From the NCBI GenBank assembly GCA_017521605.1, contig JAFXCD010000045.1, positions 248,001 to 312,000 of the forward strand: 64,000 nucleotides of DNA. The letters run 5' to 3'. Origin of the DNA: Lachnospiraceae bacterium (lineage in GTDB: Bacteria; Bacillota; Clostridia; Lachnospirales; Lachnospiraceae). The first letter of the stretch is position 1. Every line of letters starts with the position of its first letter. Shown piece after piece: positions 29,273 to 38,644 of this stretch. The notes below the pieces were generated by a model. The model saw only the letters and a list, made by a program, of their open reading frames with translations. It was not told the DNA's origin and made no database searches. A program made the position numbers and the translations under genes.

Positions 29273-29938
29273 ATGAGTTCCTTTGTAATTAAAAGCTTTC
29301 AAAATGGTATTAACTTAAGAATGAATCCTGATGTGGATTTTGAACAGCTTCTTAAGGAAATCGCAGAGAAATTTCAAAGCTCGCGAGCATTTTTCGGTTC
29401 TTCAAGTGTTGCATTATCTATTGAAGGACGCATATTAAACGCAGAAGAAGAGATGGCAGTATTAGATGTCATACAGAACAGCAGCGATTTAAATGTAATG
29501 TGTATTATAGGAAAGGATGATGCTTTAAATAATAACTTTATTAAAGCAATTCAGACATTACAAAACAAATTGCCATCCGGTAATTATATGCATGTATATG
29601 GTGGTACACTAAAAGATAATGATGTAATCGAAATGGAAGAAAGTATTTTGGTATTAGGCGATGTAAATCCCGGATGTTCCGTTACATCATCCAAGAATAT
29701 CATAATCTTAGGTGGTCTTTATGGTGAAGCTTATGCCGGAAAAGAATCCGGCAAAGAAGCTTATGTAATTGCGCTTGAAATGGAGCCGAGTTCACTTATG
29801 ATCGGCAATTTCAAATATAAACAAACGAAAAAATCTAAGTGGAGAATACAACCCAAACTACAGCCGAAAGTAGCTGTAGTCAGAGAAGATAATATTGAAT
29901 TATTACCATTAACAAAAGAGATACTGGAAAACCTATAA
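29273..29938 (+). CDS. minC: Septum-site determining protein MinC
   Basis: 221 residues: an N-terminal FtsZ-inhibiting domain (to about 105) and a C-terminal beta-helix MinD-binding domain with ILVLGDVNPGCSVTSSKNIIILGGLYGEAYAG. Inhibits FtsZ polymerisation away from midcell. Start ATG 29273 follows GGAGATAAT. First of a complete minCDE set. Confidence 0.93.
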   Translation: MSSFVIKSFQNGINLRMNPDVDFEQLLKEIAEKFQSSRAFFGSSSVALSIEGRILNAEEEMAVLDVIQNSSDLNVMCIIGKDDALNNNFIKAIQTLQNKLPSGNYMHVYGGTLKDNDVIEMEESILVLGDVNPGCSVTSSKNIIILGGLYGEAYAGKESGKEAYVIALEMEPSSLMIGNFKYKQTKKSKWRIQPKLQPKVAVVREDNIELLPLTKEILENL

Positions 29939-29995
29939 GGTGACCCGGGCGACGATAATTATATTGATTTGTCTAAAAGACAGAATGGAGGATTT

Positions 29996-30787
29996 ATGTG
30001 TGAAGTAATTGTCGTTACCTCTGGAAAAGGCGGTGTGGGAAAAACCACCACATCTGCAAATGTAGGAACCGGACTGGCAAAGGCCGGCAAAAAAGTATGT
30101 CTCATTGATACCGATATCGGATTACGTAATCTAGATGTTGTGATGGGTCTTGAAAATCGCATTGTTTACAATCTTGTAGATGTTATTGAAGGTAATTGCC
30201 GCATTAAACAAGCTTTGATTCGCGATAAAAGAAATCCCGGATTATGCTTAATGCCTTCTGCACAAACTCGTGATAAATCTGCAGTGACACCATCACAAAT
30301 GATAAAAATGATAGATAGTCTGAAAGAGAGTTTTGACTATATAATATTAGATTGTCCTGCAGGAATTGAACAAGGATTTCAGAATGCCATTGCAGGTGCT
30401 GATCGAGCTTTGGTTGTTACAACACCTGAAGTATCTGCAATACGTGATGCAGACAGAATTATCGGTTTGTTGGAAGCCAATGAGTTTAAACAAATAGATT
30501 TGATAATCAATCGTATGCGTATGGATTTGGTAAAAAGAGGAGATATGATGTCTTCAAAGGATGTGATTGATATTTTGGCGATTCCTCTAATTGGCATCGT
30601 ACCGGATGATGAAAATGTAGTAATAGCTACAAATCAGGGTGAACCTTTAGTTGGGACTTCCACTCCCGCCGGTCTATCTTACCAAAATATCTGTGAAAGA
30701 ATAATGGGGCAGGATGTACCTTTCTTACATATGGAAAAAACAATATCCTTTTGGACAAAGGTAACCGGTATTTTTCATAAAATCTAA
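29996..30787 (+). CDS. minD: Septum-site determining ATPase MinD
   Basis: About 263 residues from ATG 29996, with GGAGG at 29986-29990; the in-frame 29969 start upstream lacks a site. Deviant Walker A VTSGKGGVGKTTTSANVG, DCPAGIEQGF and LIINRMR. The C-terminal end should form the membrane-targeting helix (TISFWTKVTGIFHKI). Recruits MinC to the membrane and is driven off by MinE. Confidence 0.95.
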   Translation: MCEVIVVTSGKGGVGKTTTSANVGTGLAKAGKKVCLIDTDIGLRNLDVVMGLENRIVYNLVDVIEGNCRIKQALIRDKRNPGLCLMPSAQTRDKSAVTPSQMIKMIDSLKESFDYIILDCPAGIEQGFQNAIAGADRALVVTTPEVSAIRDADRIIGLLEANEFKQIDLIINRMRMDLVKRGDMMSSKDVIDILAIPLIGIVPDDENVVIATNQGEPLVGTSTPAGLSYQNICERIMGQDVPFLHMEKTISFWTKVTGIFHKI

Positions 30788-30804
30788 GAGAGGAGAGCAT
30801 ATCC

Positions 30805-31041
30805 ATGAGACATTTATTTCGTAGAAAAACATCTAGGCAGATAGCCAAAGATCGTTTGAAAATTTTATTGATTTCGGATAGAGTAAATTGCTCTCCGGAA
30901 TTAATGGAATTAATAAAAAATGACATATCCAAGGTCATTTCCAAATACATGAAGATAGATACAGCCAATATGGAAATACAAATAAGTAAATCATCACCTA
31001 CCTTATATGCTAATATTCCCATATTGGATTTTAACAAATAA
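30805..31041 (+). CDS. minE: Cell division topological specificity factor MinE
   Basis: 78 residues with the N-terminal anti-MinCD part (SRQIAKDRLKILLISDRVNCSPELMELIKNDI) and the C-terminal dimerisation strands (ANMEIQISK). Slightly short for the family. AGGAG precedes ATG 30805. Presence of MinE alongside MinC and MinD points to an oscillating Min system. Confidence 0.92.
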   Translation: MRHLFRRKTSRQIAKDRLKILLISDRVNCSPELMELIKNDISKVISKYMKIDTANMEIQISKSSPTLYANIPILDFNK

Positions 31042-31056
31042 TAGAAAGGCATAATA

Positions 31057-32163
31057 ATGTTTAGGAAGTACAGAATACGCAATTATGATTTCAAGTTAAT
31101 TGTAATGTTGGTTTTACTTTCCGCCATTGGCATTTTAGCAGTAGGAAGCGCGGAAGAATCCTTACAAAACAAACAGCTTTTTGGTGTAATAGCAGGAGTG
31201 GTTATGATGATAATTATATCCTTATTCAATTACAAATGGCTGTTAAAACTATATTGGTTTATGTATATCGGTAATTTAATTCTGTTACTTCTGGTCGAAT
31301 TTTTGGGTAAAGAAGGTGGTTATGGAGCACAACGTTGGTTACGAATTGGCGGATTCCAGTTTCAACCTTCGGAAACTGCTAAAATATTATTGATTTTATT
31401 CTTTGCACAGTTTATTATGAAACATAAGGAGAAGTTAAATACTTTTCATATGATTACGGTCTGTTTAATATTAATTGCTGTACCATGGTATTTAATTTTT
31501 GATCAGCCTGATTTATCAACAAGTATTGTTATTTTAATGATATTTTGTGTGATTATGTTTGCCGGCGGATTGAGTTGGAAGATAATTTTTGGTATTTTAG
31601 CAGTAACCATACCTGCCTTGATTATAATTATTTCTATTGCAATGCAACCAGGTAATGAATACCTGGAGCAATATCAGAAAAATCGTATCCTTGCATTTAT
31701 TAATCCTGAAGAATATTCTTCAGATGAAGCATATCAGCAATTGAATTCAGTAACTGCCATTGCTTCAGGTATGCTGGATGGAAAAGGTTACAAAAATAAT
31801 GAAATCACTTCAGTGGTAAACGGTAATTTTGTATCACAGCCACAAACTGATTTTATTTTTGCAGTAATAGGTGAGGAGTTCGGTTTTAAAGGAAGCTTGT
31901 TTGTAATTGTATTATTAACGCTGATTTCTTTAGAATGTATTAGTATTGCCCGTCATGCTACAGATTTAGCCGGTAAAATCGTTGCTACCGGTATGGGAGG
32001 ACTTATTGCCTTTCAAAGCTTTATTAATATTGGTGTAGCCACATTTATGTTGCCTAATACCGGCTTACCATTACCTTTTGTAAGTTATGGTCTTACCTCT
32101 GTAATGAGTTTATATATAGGAATGGGATTTGTATTAAATGTAAAATTACACAGTAAAAGATAA
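31057..32163 (+). CDS. rodA: RodA/FtsW-type peptidoglycan glycosyltransferase
   Basis: 368-residue polytopic SEDS protein, about ten membrane helices. Signature motifs: GGYGAQRWLRIGGFQFQPSE in the first extracellular region and FVSYGLTSVMSLYIGMGFVLN at the C-terminus. Its place after PBP2 and minE supports RodA rather than FtsW or SpoVE, though sequence alone leaves that open. AGAAAGG precedes ATG. Confidence 0.9.
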   Translation: MFRKYRIRNYDFKLIVMLVLLSAIGILAVGSAEESLQNKQLFGVIAGVVMMIIISLFNYKWLLKLYWFMYIGNLILLLLVEFLGKEGGYGAQRWLRIGGFQFQPSETAKILLILFFAQFIMKHKEKLNTFHMITVCLILIAVPWYLIFDQPDLSTSIVILMIFCVIMFAGGLSWKIIFGILAVTIPALIIIISIAMQPGNEYLEQYQKNRILAFINPEEYSSDEAYQQLNSVTAIASGMLDGKGYKNNEITSVVNGNFVSQPQTDFIFAVIGEEFGFKGSLFVIVLLTLISLECISIARHATDLAGKIVATGMGGLIAFQSFINIGVATFMLPNTGLPLPFVSYGLTSVMSLYIGMGFVLNVKLHSKR

Positions 32164-32220
32164 ACAGTTCTTGGGGGAGTTACTGTTTATATATAAAAAA
32201 TATTTAGGAGGTATGAATTT

Positions 32221-32616
32221 ATGAATATTGCCCTAATCGCTCATGATGCAAAGAAAAAATTAATGCAGAATTTTTGTATTGCATACAGGGGTATTTTAAG
32301 CAGAAATGAATTATACGCTACCGGAACTACCGGAAGATTGATTGAAGAAGTGACCAACCTTACCATTCATAAATTCCTGGCAGGTCATTTAGGTGGTGAA
32401 CAACAGATTAGTGCTCAAATTGAACATAATCAAATGGACCTTGTTATTTTCCTTAGAGATCCGGCTAATCCAAAATCACATGAGCCCGATGTCAATAACC
32501 TGATTAAATTATGTGATATGTATAATATTCCTCTTGCAACAAATCTTGCAAGCGCAGAACTATTAATCAAGTCATTAGACAGAGGAGATTTAGAGTGGCG
32601 TGAAATGTACAAATAA
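32221..32616 (+). CDS. mgsA: Methylglyoxal synthase
   Basis: 131 residues; converts dihydroxyacetone phosphate to methylglyoxal and phosphate, a bypass of lower glycolysis. Motifs: IALIAHDAKKKLM, ATGTTGRLIEE (phosphate site), HLGGEQQI, FLRDPANPKSHEPDVNNL and DMYNIPLATNLASAE. AGGAGG lies 8-13 bp before ATG. It overlaps the next gene by 17 bp. Confidence 0.95.
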   Translation: MNIALIAHDAKKKLMQNFCIAYRGILSRNELYATGTTGRLIEEVTNLTIHKFLAGHLGGEQQISAQIEHNQMDLVIFLRDPANPKSHEPDVNNLIKLCDMYNIPLATNLASAELLIKSLDRGDLEWREMYK

Positions 32617-33595
32617 TTTATTATACAAAAAATTTATCTGTGGCATTATGATAAGCCTTATGGTGTTTACCTTGCCTTCCTGCGGAAATTCTTCTTATGA
32701 GCTTCCATTTGAAGGCAACAGTAAGGTAAGCGGTTTTAATATTATTACTGAACAGAAATCAGATGTAATTCCTCTATTTGCCAGTGATTTATGTATATCT
32801 GATAAACAAGTAACTGACCCTGATTTTGCAAATACTGAGGATTGCGGTACAGCTATATTATTTGATGTGATGAATTCTGAAGTCTTATATTCTTCACATG
32901 CACATGAGCAAATGTCTCCAGCAAGTCTGACGAAAGTATTGATGGCATTAGTTGCTTTAAAGAATGCCACACCTGATACTGTTTTAACTGCCTCTGAACA
33001 GATATTTATAAATGAACAGGGTGCACAGCTGTGTGGTTTAAAGCCCGGTGACACCATGACATTAAATCAGGCTCTTTATATAGCTTTGTTACATTCTGCC
33101 AATGATGCAGCTTTATTAATTGCCCAGAATATTGGCGGAAGTGAAGAAGGCTTTGTTGAAATGATGAATCAGGAAGCCCAAAGATTGGGAGCAACAAATT
33201 CTAATTTTGTAAATCCTCATGGTCTGACGGATTCCAACCAGTATACTACTGCATATGATTTATACTTAATCTTTAATGAAGCCATCAAATATGAAAAATT
33301 TGTTGAAATCATACAGACACCAACTTACGAAACCATTTATTATGACCGTAATGGAAAAGAAGTCCCCATATCTGTTCGTAATACAAATAAATACATCAAC
33401 AGCGATGTAAAAGCTCCTGAAAATGTAAAGATTATAGGTGGAAAAACAGGTACGACAAATGCAGCAGGACATTGTCTGATGGTTTTAGCTAAAGATAAAA
33501 ACGGAGCCCCCTATATATCAGTTATATTAAAAGCAGGCTCAAGAGATTCACTTTATGCACAAATGACAGATTTGTTGGAAGAAATCACGAAATAA
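32600..33595 (+). CDS. D-alanyl-D-alanine carboxypeptidase (DacF-like), probable lipoprotein
   Basis: 331 residues from GTG 32600, overlapping mgsA. A hydrophobic N-terminal segment ends in TLPSCGN, a plausible lipobox with Cys near residue 28. The S11 penicillin-binding domain shows SPASLTKVLMAL (active serine), SANDAAL (SxN) and GGKTGTTNAAGH (KTG). It trims stem pentapeptides outside the membrane. No C-terminal amphipathic anchor is evident, consistent with lipid anchoring instead. Confidence 0.9.
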   Translation: MKCTNNLLYKKFICGIMISLMVFTLPSCGNSSYELPFEGNSKVSGFNIITEQKSDVIPLFASDLCISDKQVTDPDFANTEDCGTAILFDVMNSEVLYSSHAHEQMSPASLTKVLMALVALKNATPDTVLTASEQIFINEQGAQLCGLKPGDTMTLNQALYIALLHSANDAALLIAQNIGGSEEGFVEMMNQEAQRLGATNSNFVNPHGLTDSNQYTTAYDLYLIFNEAIKYEKFVEIIQTPTYETIYYDRNGKEVPISVRNTNKYINSDVKAPENVKIIGGKTGTTNAAGHCLMVLAKDKNGAPYISVILKAGSRDSLYAQMTDLLEEITK

Positions 33596-33598
33596 TGG

Positions 33599-33627
33599 TT
33601 GTTTTTTACAAGGATTTGCACTATAAT
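33599..33627 (+). promoter_or_regulatory. Candidate sigma-A promoter for the P-loop gene
   Basis: TTGTTT (33599-33604), 17-bp spacer, TATAAT (33622-33627), 68 bp before the start at 33695. Confidence 0.5.
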
Positions 33628-33694
33628 AGAGTTAGGTGAAATCATGTTAATACAAATTTAGCTTTTCATCAATTTACTTTAGGAGGGCACACCA

Positions 33695-34114
33695 ATGGTT
33701 CAATTAATCGTAGGCAAAAAAGGTAAAGGAAAGACAAAACAGTTATTGGATAAAGTAAATAGTGAAGTAAAGAACATATCAGGTAATATCGCATATCTCG
33801 ATAAGAATATGGCTCATATGTATGAGTTAAATAATAAGGTTCGAATGATTGATGTTTCACAGTATTTAATTGAAAATGCAAGTGAATTTGTAGGATTTGT
33901 TTCCGGTATCATTTCACAGGATCACGATTTACAGCAGATGTATTTTGACAGTTTTTTAAAGATTGCATGTCTTGAAAGCGAAGATATTACACCTGCTATT
34001 GAAAAACTTGAGAAAATTAGTGAAGCTCAGGGAGTCGATTTTATAATCAGCGTATCTATTGATGCTGAGGAAATTCCTGAAAGCATTAGGAAGAATATAA
34101 TTGTTGCTTTATAA
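33695..34114 (+). CDS. Small P-loop protein (clostridial PilT-like annotation), function unknown
   Basis: 139 residues opening with LIVGKKGKGKTKQLLDKV, a short Walker A, and with no recognisable downstream ATPase motifs beyond a hydrophobic VDFIISVSI strand. Similar small proteins in Clostridia are annotated as twitching motility protein PilT, but this one is far too short to be a pilus motor. GGAGGGC precedes ATG. Single gene with its own candidate promoter and terminator. Confidence 0.75.
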   Translation: MVQLIVGKKGKGKTKQLLDKVNSEVKNISGNIAYLDKNMAHMYELNNKVRMIDVSQYLIENASEFVGFVSGIISQDHDLQQMYFDSFLKIACLESEDITPAIEKLEKISEAQGVDFIISVSIDAEEIPESIRKNIIVAL

Positions 34115-34127
34115 TCTTTAACATTAT

Positions 34128-34162
34128 AAAAGCCTCGGGTTCTTATTAACCGAGGCTTTTTC
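34128..34162 (+). terminator. Strong terminator after the P-loop gene
   Basis: Perfect 11-bp stem AAAAGCCTCGG / CCGAGGCTTTT (34128-34138 with 34150-34160), then T-run. Confidence 0.92.
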
Positions 34163-34198
34163 TAAGCATAATATTTTATGTATTAGGAGGATATAAAA

Positions 34199-35611
34199 TT
34201 GGCTCAGAATGAAGCAGCTAAAAACAATATAAGTAAATATAGAAAGCCTCTTAACCTTAATATTGGTATGTTGATTTTCTGTGCCATTCTTATTTATGTT
34301 ATTATTTTTGTGATAGTTTCATTAAATACAGAGCGTATTATACCGTATGAGGTAAGAGAAGGTTCTCTTGCAATTAATTATACATATCGTGCATTAGCTA
34401 TTCGAGATGAAGAAATAATAACAACTGACAAAGCAGGTTATATAAATTATTTCGCACGAGAAGGGGAACGTGTATCCCCCGGTAATCTTGTATATATCAT
34501 TGACGAAACGGGCGAGCTTAAGGAATATCTGGAAAATGAAAGTATGGAGAATACATCCTTAAGCAATGATGATTTGATTGAAATAAGAAGCGACATTGTT
34601 AATTTTGTACATTATTTCGATGAAAAGCGTTTTCATTCCCTTTATGATTTTAAGTATGATATTAAGAATACGGTAATGAAGCTTTCCAATACTCATTTAT
34701 ACGATAGCATTGATTCTATTAATAATAGTTCCTTTGCTGATTCCATTGCATTTCGCAATGCCGGAAATACAGGAATTATTACCTACTACGTCGATGGTTT
34801 TGAAGAATTGCAACCTGAAAATATCACAATGGATATGTTTGATGAGGAGAAATATAATAAGAAACAGATCCTTGACAATCAATTGGTAACCATAGATGAA
34901 CCCGCATATAAAATATCAAAAAACGAGAATTGGTCCATATTATTACCAATTGATGAGTCTTTGTCACAAGATTTTTTGGATGAAGAGTATATCAAAGTCA
35001 GATTCCTGAAAAATCAATATGAGTCCTGGGGAAAGGTTTCAATTATAAAAGGTGCTGACGCGGAAACCTATTTACAATTAACATTTACAAATTCCATGGT
35101 AACTTTTGCCAAGGATCGCTTTATTGATATAGAGCTATTGTTACATGAAGAAACCGGTCTTAAAATACCTAATACCTCTATTGTAAACAAGGAATTCTAT
35201 TTGATTCCACGTAAATACATTACTAAAATGGATGAAAGTTCAGATGTTGGTTCCATTCTTTTGGAAACCTATAAAGATGATGGCACTATAACCACCACTT
35301 ATAGAGAAATCGACATTTACAGTTATGATGAAGAAACCGGGGAATATTATATAGACAGTAATATTTTACAGTCTGGTTCAAATTTGTTAATGGCTGATTC
35401 ACAGGAAAAATACACTGTTAGCCGCAAGGGTACATTAATCGGTGTTTATTACATGAATAAAGGCTATGCCGATTTTAGACAAATACAGATTTTATACCAG
35501 AATGATGAATATTCTATCGTTAAATCCAATACGGATTATGGTTTAAATGTATATGATTATGTTGTATTAAATTCAAATTCTGTTCATGAAGAACAATTTA
35601 TTTACAACTAA
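34199..35611 (+). CDS. Membrane-anchored HlyD-like protein
   Basis: 470 residues from TTG 34199 behind AGGAGG. A cytoplasmic N-terminus of about 22 residues is followed by one membrane helix (IGMLIFCAILIYVIIFVIV) and a large extracytoplasmic region. The region begins with a lipoyl/HlyD-like half-motif (AGYINYFAREGERVSPGNLVYIIDETGEL) and ends with a beta-rich part (GTLIGVYYMNKGYADFRQIQIL). It resembles periplasmic-adaptor proteins, but no ABC or RND partner is adjacent. It precedes yggS-sepF, a place where Lachnospiraceae often carry such a gene. Possibly envelope or division related; unproven. Confidence 0.75.
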   Translation: MAQNEAAKNNISKYRKPLNLNIGMLIFCAILIYVIIFVIVSLNTERIIPYEVREGSLAINYTYRALAIRDEEIITTDKAGYINYFAREGERVSPGNLVYIIDETGELKEYLENESMENTSLSNDDLIEIRSDIVNFVHYFDEKRFHSLYDFKYDIKNTVMKLSNTHLYDSIDSINNSSFADSIAFRNAGNTGIITYYVDGFEELQPENITMDMFDEEKYNKKQILDNQLVTIDEPAYKISKNENWSILLPIDESLSQDFLDEEYIKVRFLKNQYESWGKVSIIKGADAETYLQLTFTNSMVTFAKDRFIDIELLLHEETGLKIPNTSIVNKEFYLIPRKYITKMDESSDVGSILLETYKDDGTITTTYREIDIYSYDEETGEYYIDSNILQSGSNLLMADSQEKYTVSRKGTLIGVYYMNKGYADFRQIQILYQNDEYSIVKSNTDYGLNVYDYVVLNSNSVHEEQFIYN

Positions 35612-35631
35612 TTTATGCAATGGTATTAGAT

Positions 35632-35705
35632 TGAAAAATCAAAGATTTTTAACATTTATTTAAGCTGTAACTTAAGCACTGCTTACGTTATGCATGGGGA
35701 TTATT
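35632..35705 (+). repeat. Intergenic repeat copy A, ending in the yggS ribosome site
   Basis: 74 bp ending at the base before ATG of yggS. Begins TGAAAAATCAAAGATTTTT (hairpin AAAAATC/GATTTTT), then a second hairpin AACTTAAGC-ACT-GCTTACGTT, then TATGCATGGGGATTATT. About 80% identical to 43705-43779, which occupies the same position before yqeK. Confidence 0.75.
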
Positions 35706-36398
35706 ATGATTAAACAGAATATTAATTATATTCAACAAAAAATTGAAAACGCCACAAAAAAAACAACATACTCACAACCAGTCACTTTAATTGCAGTCAG
35801 TAAGACAAAGCCAATAGAAGATGTTTTAGAAGCCTATAATAACGGAATTCGAGATTTTGGTGAAAATAAGGTTCAGGAATTGTCCATGAAATATGAACAA
35901 CTTCCTAAAGATATACGCTGGCATATGATTGGTCATTTACAACGTAACAAAGTCAAAGATGTTGTAGGAAAAGCTTATCTGATTCATAGTGTTGATTCTT
36001 TACGTCTTGCTGAGGAAATCAGCAAGGAATCCGTAAAAAAGAATCTTGATACAGACATCTTAATTGAAGTAAATATTGCTATGGAGGATACAAAATTTGG
36101 CTTTTCTGATTACGACTCCCTCCTTACCATTCTACAAGATATATCCATTTTACCTAATATACATATAAAGGGATTGATGACAGTAGCTCCTTATACTGAG
36201 AATCCCGAGGAAAATCGTTGTTATTTTTCAAAATTAAAGAAATTAGCTGTTGACATAATGCAGGAAAACATTGATAATATTAGTATGGGTATTTTATCAA
36301 TGGGTATGACTGGCGACTATGAAGTAGCTATTGAAGAAGGTGCTACCTATGTACGAGTAGGTACCGGTATATTCGGAGAAAGAAATTACAACATGTAG
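35706..36398 (+). CDS. yggS: YggS family pyridoxal phosphate homeostasis protein
   Basis: About 230 residues from ATG 35706, which follows GGGGATT; the in-frame ATG at 35694 lies inside the upstream repeat. Single-domain PLP-binding barrel with the cofactor lysine in LIAVSKTKPIEDV, then RDFGENKVQEL, WHMIGHLQRNKVK, GLMTVAPYTE and LSMGMTGDYEVAIEEGATYVRVGTGIFG. Controls free PLP and amino-acid balance. It precedes sepF as in Bacillus (ylmE-ylmF). Confidence 0.95.
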   Translation: MIKQNINYIQQKIENATKKTTYSQPVTLIAVSKTKPIEDVLEAYNNGIRDFGENKVQELSMKYEQLPKDIRWHMIGHLQRNKVKDVVGKAYLIHSVDSLRLAEEISKESVKKNLDTDILIEVNIAMEDTKFGFSDYDSLLTILQDISILPNIHIKGLMTVAPYTENPEENRCYFSKLKKLAVDIMQENIDNISMGILSMGMTGDYEVAIEEGATYVRVGTGIFGERNYNM

Positions 36399-36411
36399 AA
36401 GGAGAAGACAC

Positions 36412-36945
36412 ATGGGAGTTATGGATAAATTTATTCAATATATGAAGTTTAATGATGCAGAAGAAGACGATTATTTGGATGATGATTATTTAGATGATGA
36501 TGAACCAATGGAACCTAAGCAACCTTCTGTTATTAAACGTACAAATGTTGTAAAAGAAGAGGTTGATGAATCCGAAAAGTTTGTCCGCAAGGCTCCTACC
36601 AGCAAGATTACACAGATGAGACAGGCCACCTCTAAGAGAATGCCTGTTGGAAATGGTATGGAAGTTTGTGTTATGAAACCAACATCAATTGAAGATGCAA
36701 GAGAAATTACAGACACTTTATTATCTAATCGTACAGTAGTACTAAATTTAGAAGGTATTGATGTTGATATTGCACAGAGAATTATTGATTTTACTTCCGG
36801 TTCCTGTTACGCAATTAGTGGTAATCTTCAGAAGATTTCCCATTATATCTTTATTATTACTCCGGCAAGTGTTGATGTATCCGGTGATTTCCAGGATATT
36901 TTCAGTGGTGCCTTTGATTCTCCCATTAGCACCAATTTAAATTAA
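36412..36945 (+). CDS. sepF: Cell division protein SepF
   Basis: 177 residues. N-terminal amphipathic membrane-binding helix (MDKFIQYMKF), an acidic and basic linker (about 18-75), then the FtsZ-interacting SepF domain (VCVMKPTSIEDAREITDTLLSNRTVVLNLEGIDVDIAQRIIDFTSGSCYA). Tethers FtsZ to the membrane. Coupled with yggS; ends before a terminator at 36957. Confidence 0.94.
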   Translation: MGVMDKFIQYMKFNDAEEDDYLDDDYLDDDEPMEPKQPSVIKRTNVVKEEVDESEKFVRKAPTSKITQMRQATSKRMPVGNGMEVCVMKPTSIEDAREITDTLLSNRTVVLNLEGIDVDIAQRIIDFTSGSCYAISGNLQKISHYIFIITPASVDVSGDFQDIFSGAFDSPISTNLN

Positions 36946-36956
36946 TTAGCATGAAT

Positions 36957-37001
36957 AACTTCCCGGCATTTGTATTTTACAAATGAGGGAAGTTTTTTTA
37001 T
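36957..37001 (+). terminator. Terminator after sepF
   Basis: Outer stem AACTTCCC / GGGAAGTT with inner stem CATTTGTA/TACAAATG, followed by seven T. It separates sepF from aroB, though aroB starts only 20 bp later. Confidence 0.88.
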
Positions 37002-37020
37002 TTAAAGAAAGGATTATACC

Positions 37021-38133
37021 ATGTCACAAAGAATTAATATATTATACAACAGGAAACCTTGCTATGATATTGTAATCACCAAAGGTTTTGAAGAATTAGA
37101 AAATGAATTAGTTACACTTGATGTTACTGAAAAAAAACTCTGCATTATTACAGACTCTAAAGTAGGACCTATTTATTCAGAAAACTTAAAACAGGTTCTT
37201 ACTTCTCTTGCCAGTAAAGTCAGTGTTTTTACTATGCCTGCAGGTGAAGCTTATAAAACATTGGATACCGTGAAAAACATCTATGAATTTTTGATTCATG
37301 AGAAATTTGGACGAAAGGATATGCTAATTGCTCTTGGTGGTGGCGTTGTTGGTGATATTACCGGATATGTTGCTGCTACATTTTTACGTGGTATAGATTT
37401 TATTCAGATACCTACAACTTTATTATCCCAAAATGACAGTAGTATAGGAGGAAAAACAGGAGTTGATTTTGACGGATACAAAAACATGGTAGGTGCATTC
37501 AAAATGCCTCGTTTGGTATATATGAATCTGAATACATTAAATACTTTAGATGATAGACAGTTTTTCTCCGGTTTTGCAGAAGTAATGAAACATGGACTGA
37601 TTAAAGATGATAAGTTTTATATATGGCTTATCGAAAACATGTATGAAATTTGTGAAAGAGATTTGGACATACTTGAAGAGATGATTGTAAAAAGCTGTAA
37701 TATCAAGAAAGCTGTTGTAGAAAAGGATCCTACCGAACAAGGTGATCGGGCTCTTTTGAATTTTGGACATACCATTGGACATGCCATTGAGAAGTATAAG
37801 AATTTCCAACTGACACATGGTGAATGTATTTCACTTGGTGCCGTTGCAGCAGCATATATTTCATGGAAACGTGGTATGATTAGTATGGAAGACTATTATG
37901 AAATTCGTGATATGTATGTACCTTTTTATCTTCCTATCAGTATTGATGGTATTAATCCCGAAGAGATTCTTACCTTAACTAAATCTGACAAGAAAGCCCA
38001 ATCAGGCACCATTAAATTTATTCTACTTAAACGTATCGGTAAAGCTGTTATTGATGATACGGTAACAGATGAGGAGATATTGGCAGCTATAAAAGAAATT
38101 TATTTTGACGAAGAGGAAAATTTAAGTGAATAA
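37021..38133 (+). CDS. aroB: 3-dehydroquinate synthase
   Basis: Second step of the shikimate pathway, NAD- and metal-dependent. 370 residues. Motifs: MPAGEAYKTLDTVKNIYEFL, IALGGGVVGDITGYVAATFLRGI, PTTLLSQNDSSIGGKTGVD, and the metal-ligand region GHTIGHAIEKYKNFQLTHGE. No other shikimate gene lies nearby. AAAGGA precedes ATG. It overlaps lspA by 8 bp. Confidence 0.95.
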   Translation: MSQRINILYNRKPCYDIVITKGFEELENELVTLDVTEKKLCIITDSKVGPIYSENLKQVLTSLASKVSVFTMPAGEAYKTLDTVKNIYEFLIHEKFGRKDMLIALGGGVVGDITGYVAATFLRGIDFIQIPTTLLSQNDSSIGGKTGVDFDGYKNMVGAFKMPRLVYMNLNTLNTLDDRQFFSGFAEVMKHGLIKDDKFYIWLIENMYEICERDLDILEEMIVKSCNIKKAVVEKDPTEQGDRALLNFGHTIGHAIEKYKNFQLTHGECISLGAVAAAYISWKRGMISMEDYYEIRDMYVPFYLPISIDGINPEEILTLTKSDKKAQSGTIKFILLKRIGKAVIDDTVTDEEILAAIKEIYFDEEENLSE

Positions 38134-38638
38134 AAAGAAGTTATTTTTAATTGACTGCAGCTTAATTATTTTGTTTTTAGTCCTTGACCAGTTCACTAAA
38201 TTTTTAGCAGTACAGAAATTAATGAACAAACCTGCATTTGTAATCATAAAAAATGTACTGGAATTGGATTATCTTGAAAACCGTGGCGTAGCATTCGGTA
38301 TGTTTCAAAATCAAAAAGTGGTTATTTTATTATCCACCATAGTCTTACTCGCTGTAATCGGCTTTATTATGTATAAAATGCCATCCGGTTCCAAATATAA
38401 TATATTACATTTTGTTTTTTCTGCTATTATAGCTGGTGGTTTAGGCAATATGATTGACAGACTTCGTTTGGATTATGTCATTGATTTTATTTCATTTGTA
38501 TTAATTGATTTTCCAATCTTTAATGTAGCAGACTGCTTTATTGTTTGTGGTACATTTGTGTTATTTTTCATTATAATTTTTGTTATGAAGGAAGAAGATT
38601 TAGATTTTATAAGTTTTAAACATTCAAAGGAGAAATAA
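38126..38638 (+). CDS. lspA: Lipoprotein signal peptidase
   Basis: 170 residues from GTG 38126. Four membrane helices with the catalytic aspartate regions: DQFTKFLAVQKL, YLENRGVAFGMF, GGLGNMIDRLRLDYVIDFI and FNVADCFIV. Cleaves diacylglyceryl-modified prolipoproteins, such as the likely lipoprotein encoded at 32600. Followed after 6 bp by rluD, the usual pair. Confidence 0.94.
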   Translation: MNKKKLFLIDCSLIILFLVLDQFTKFLAVQKLMNKPAFVIIKNVLELDYLENRGVAFGMFQNQKVVILLSTIVLLAVIGFIMYKMPSGSKYNILHFVFSAIIAGGLGNMIDRLRLDYVIDFISFVLIDFPIFNVADCFIVCGTFVLFFIIIFVMKEEDLDFISFKHSKEK

Positions 38639-38644
38639 CCCCCT

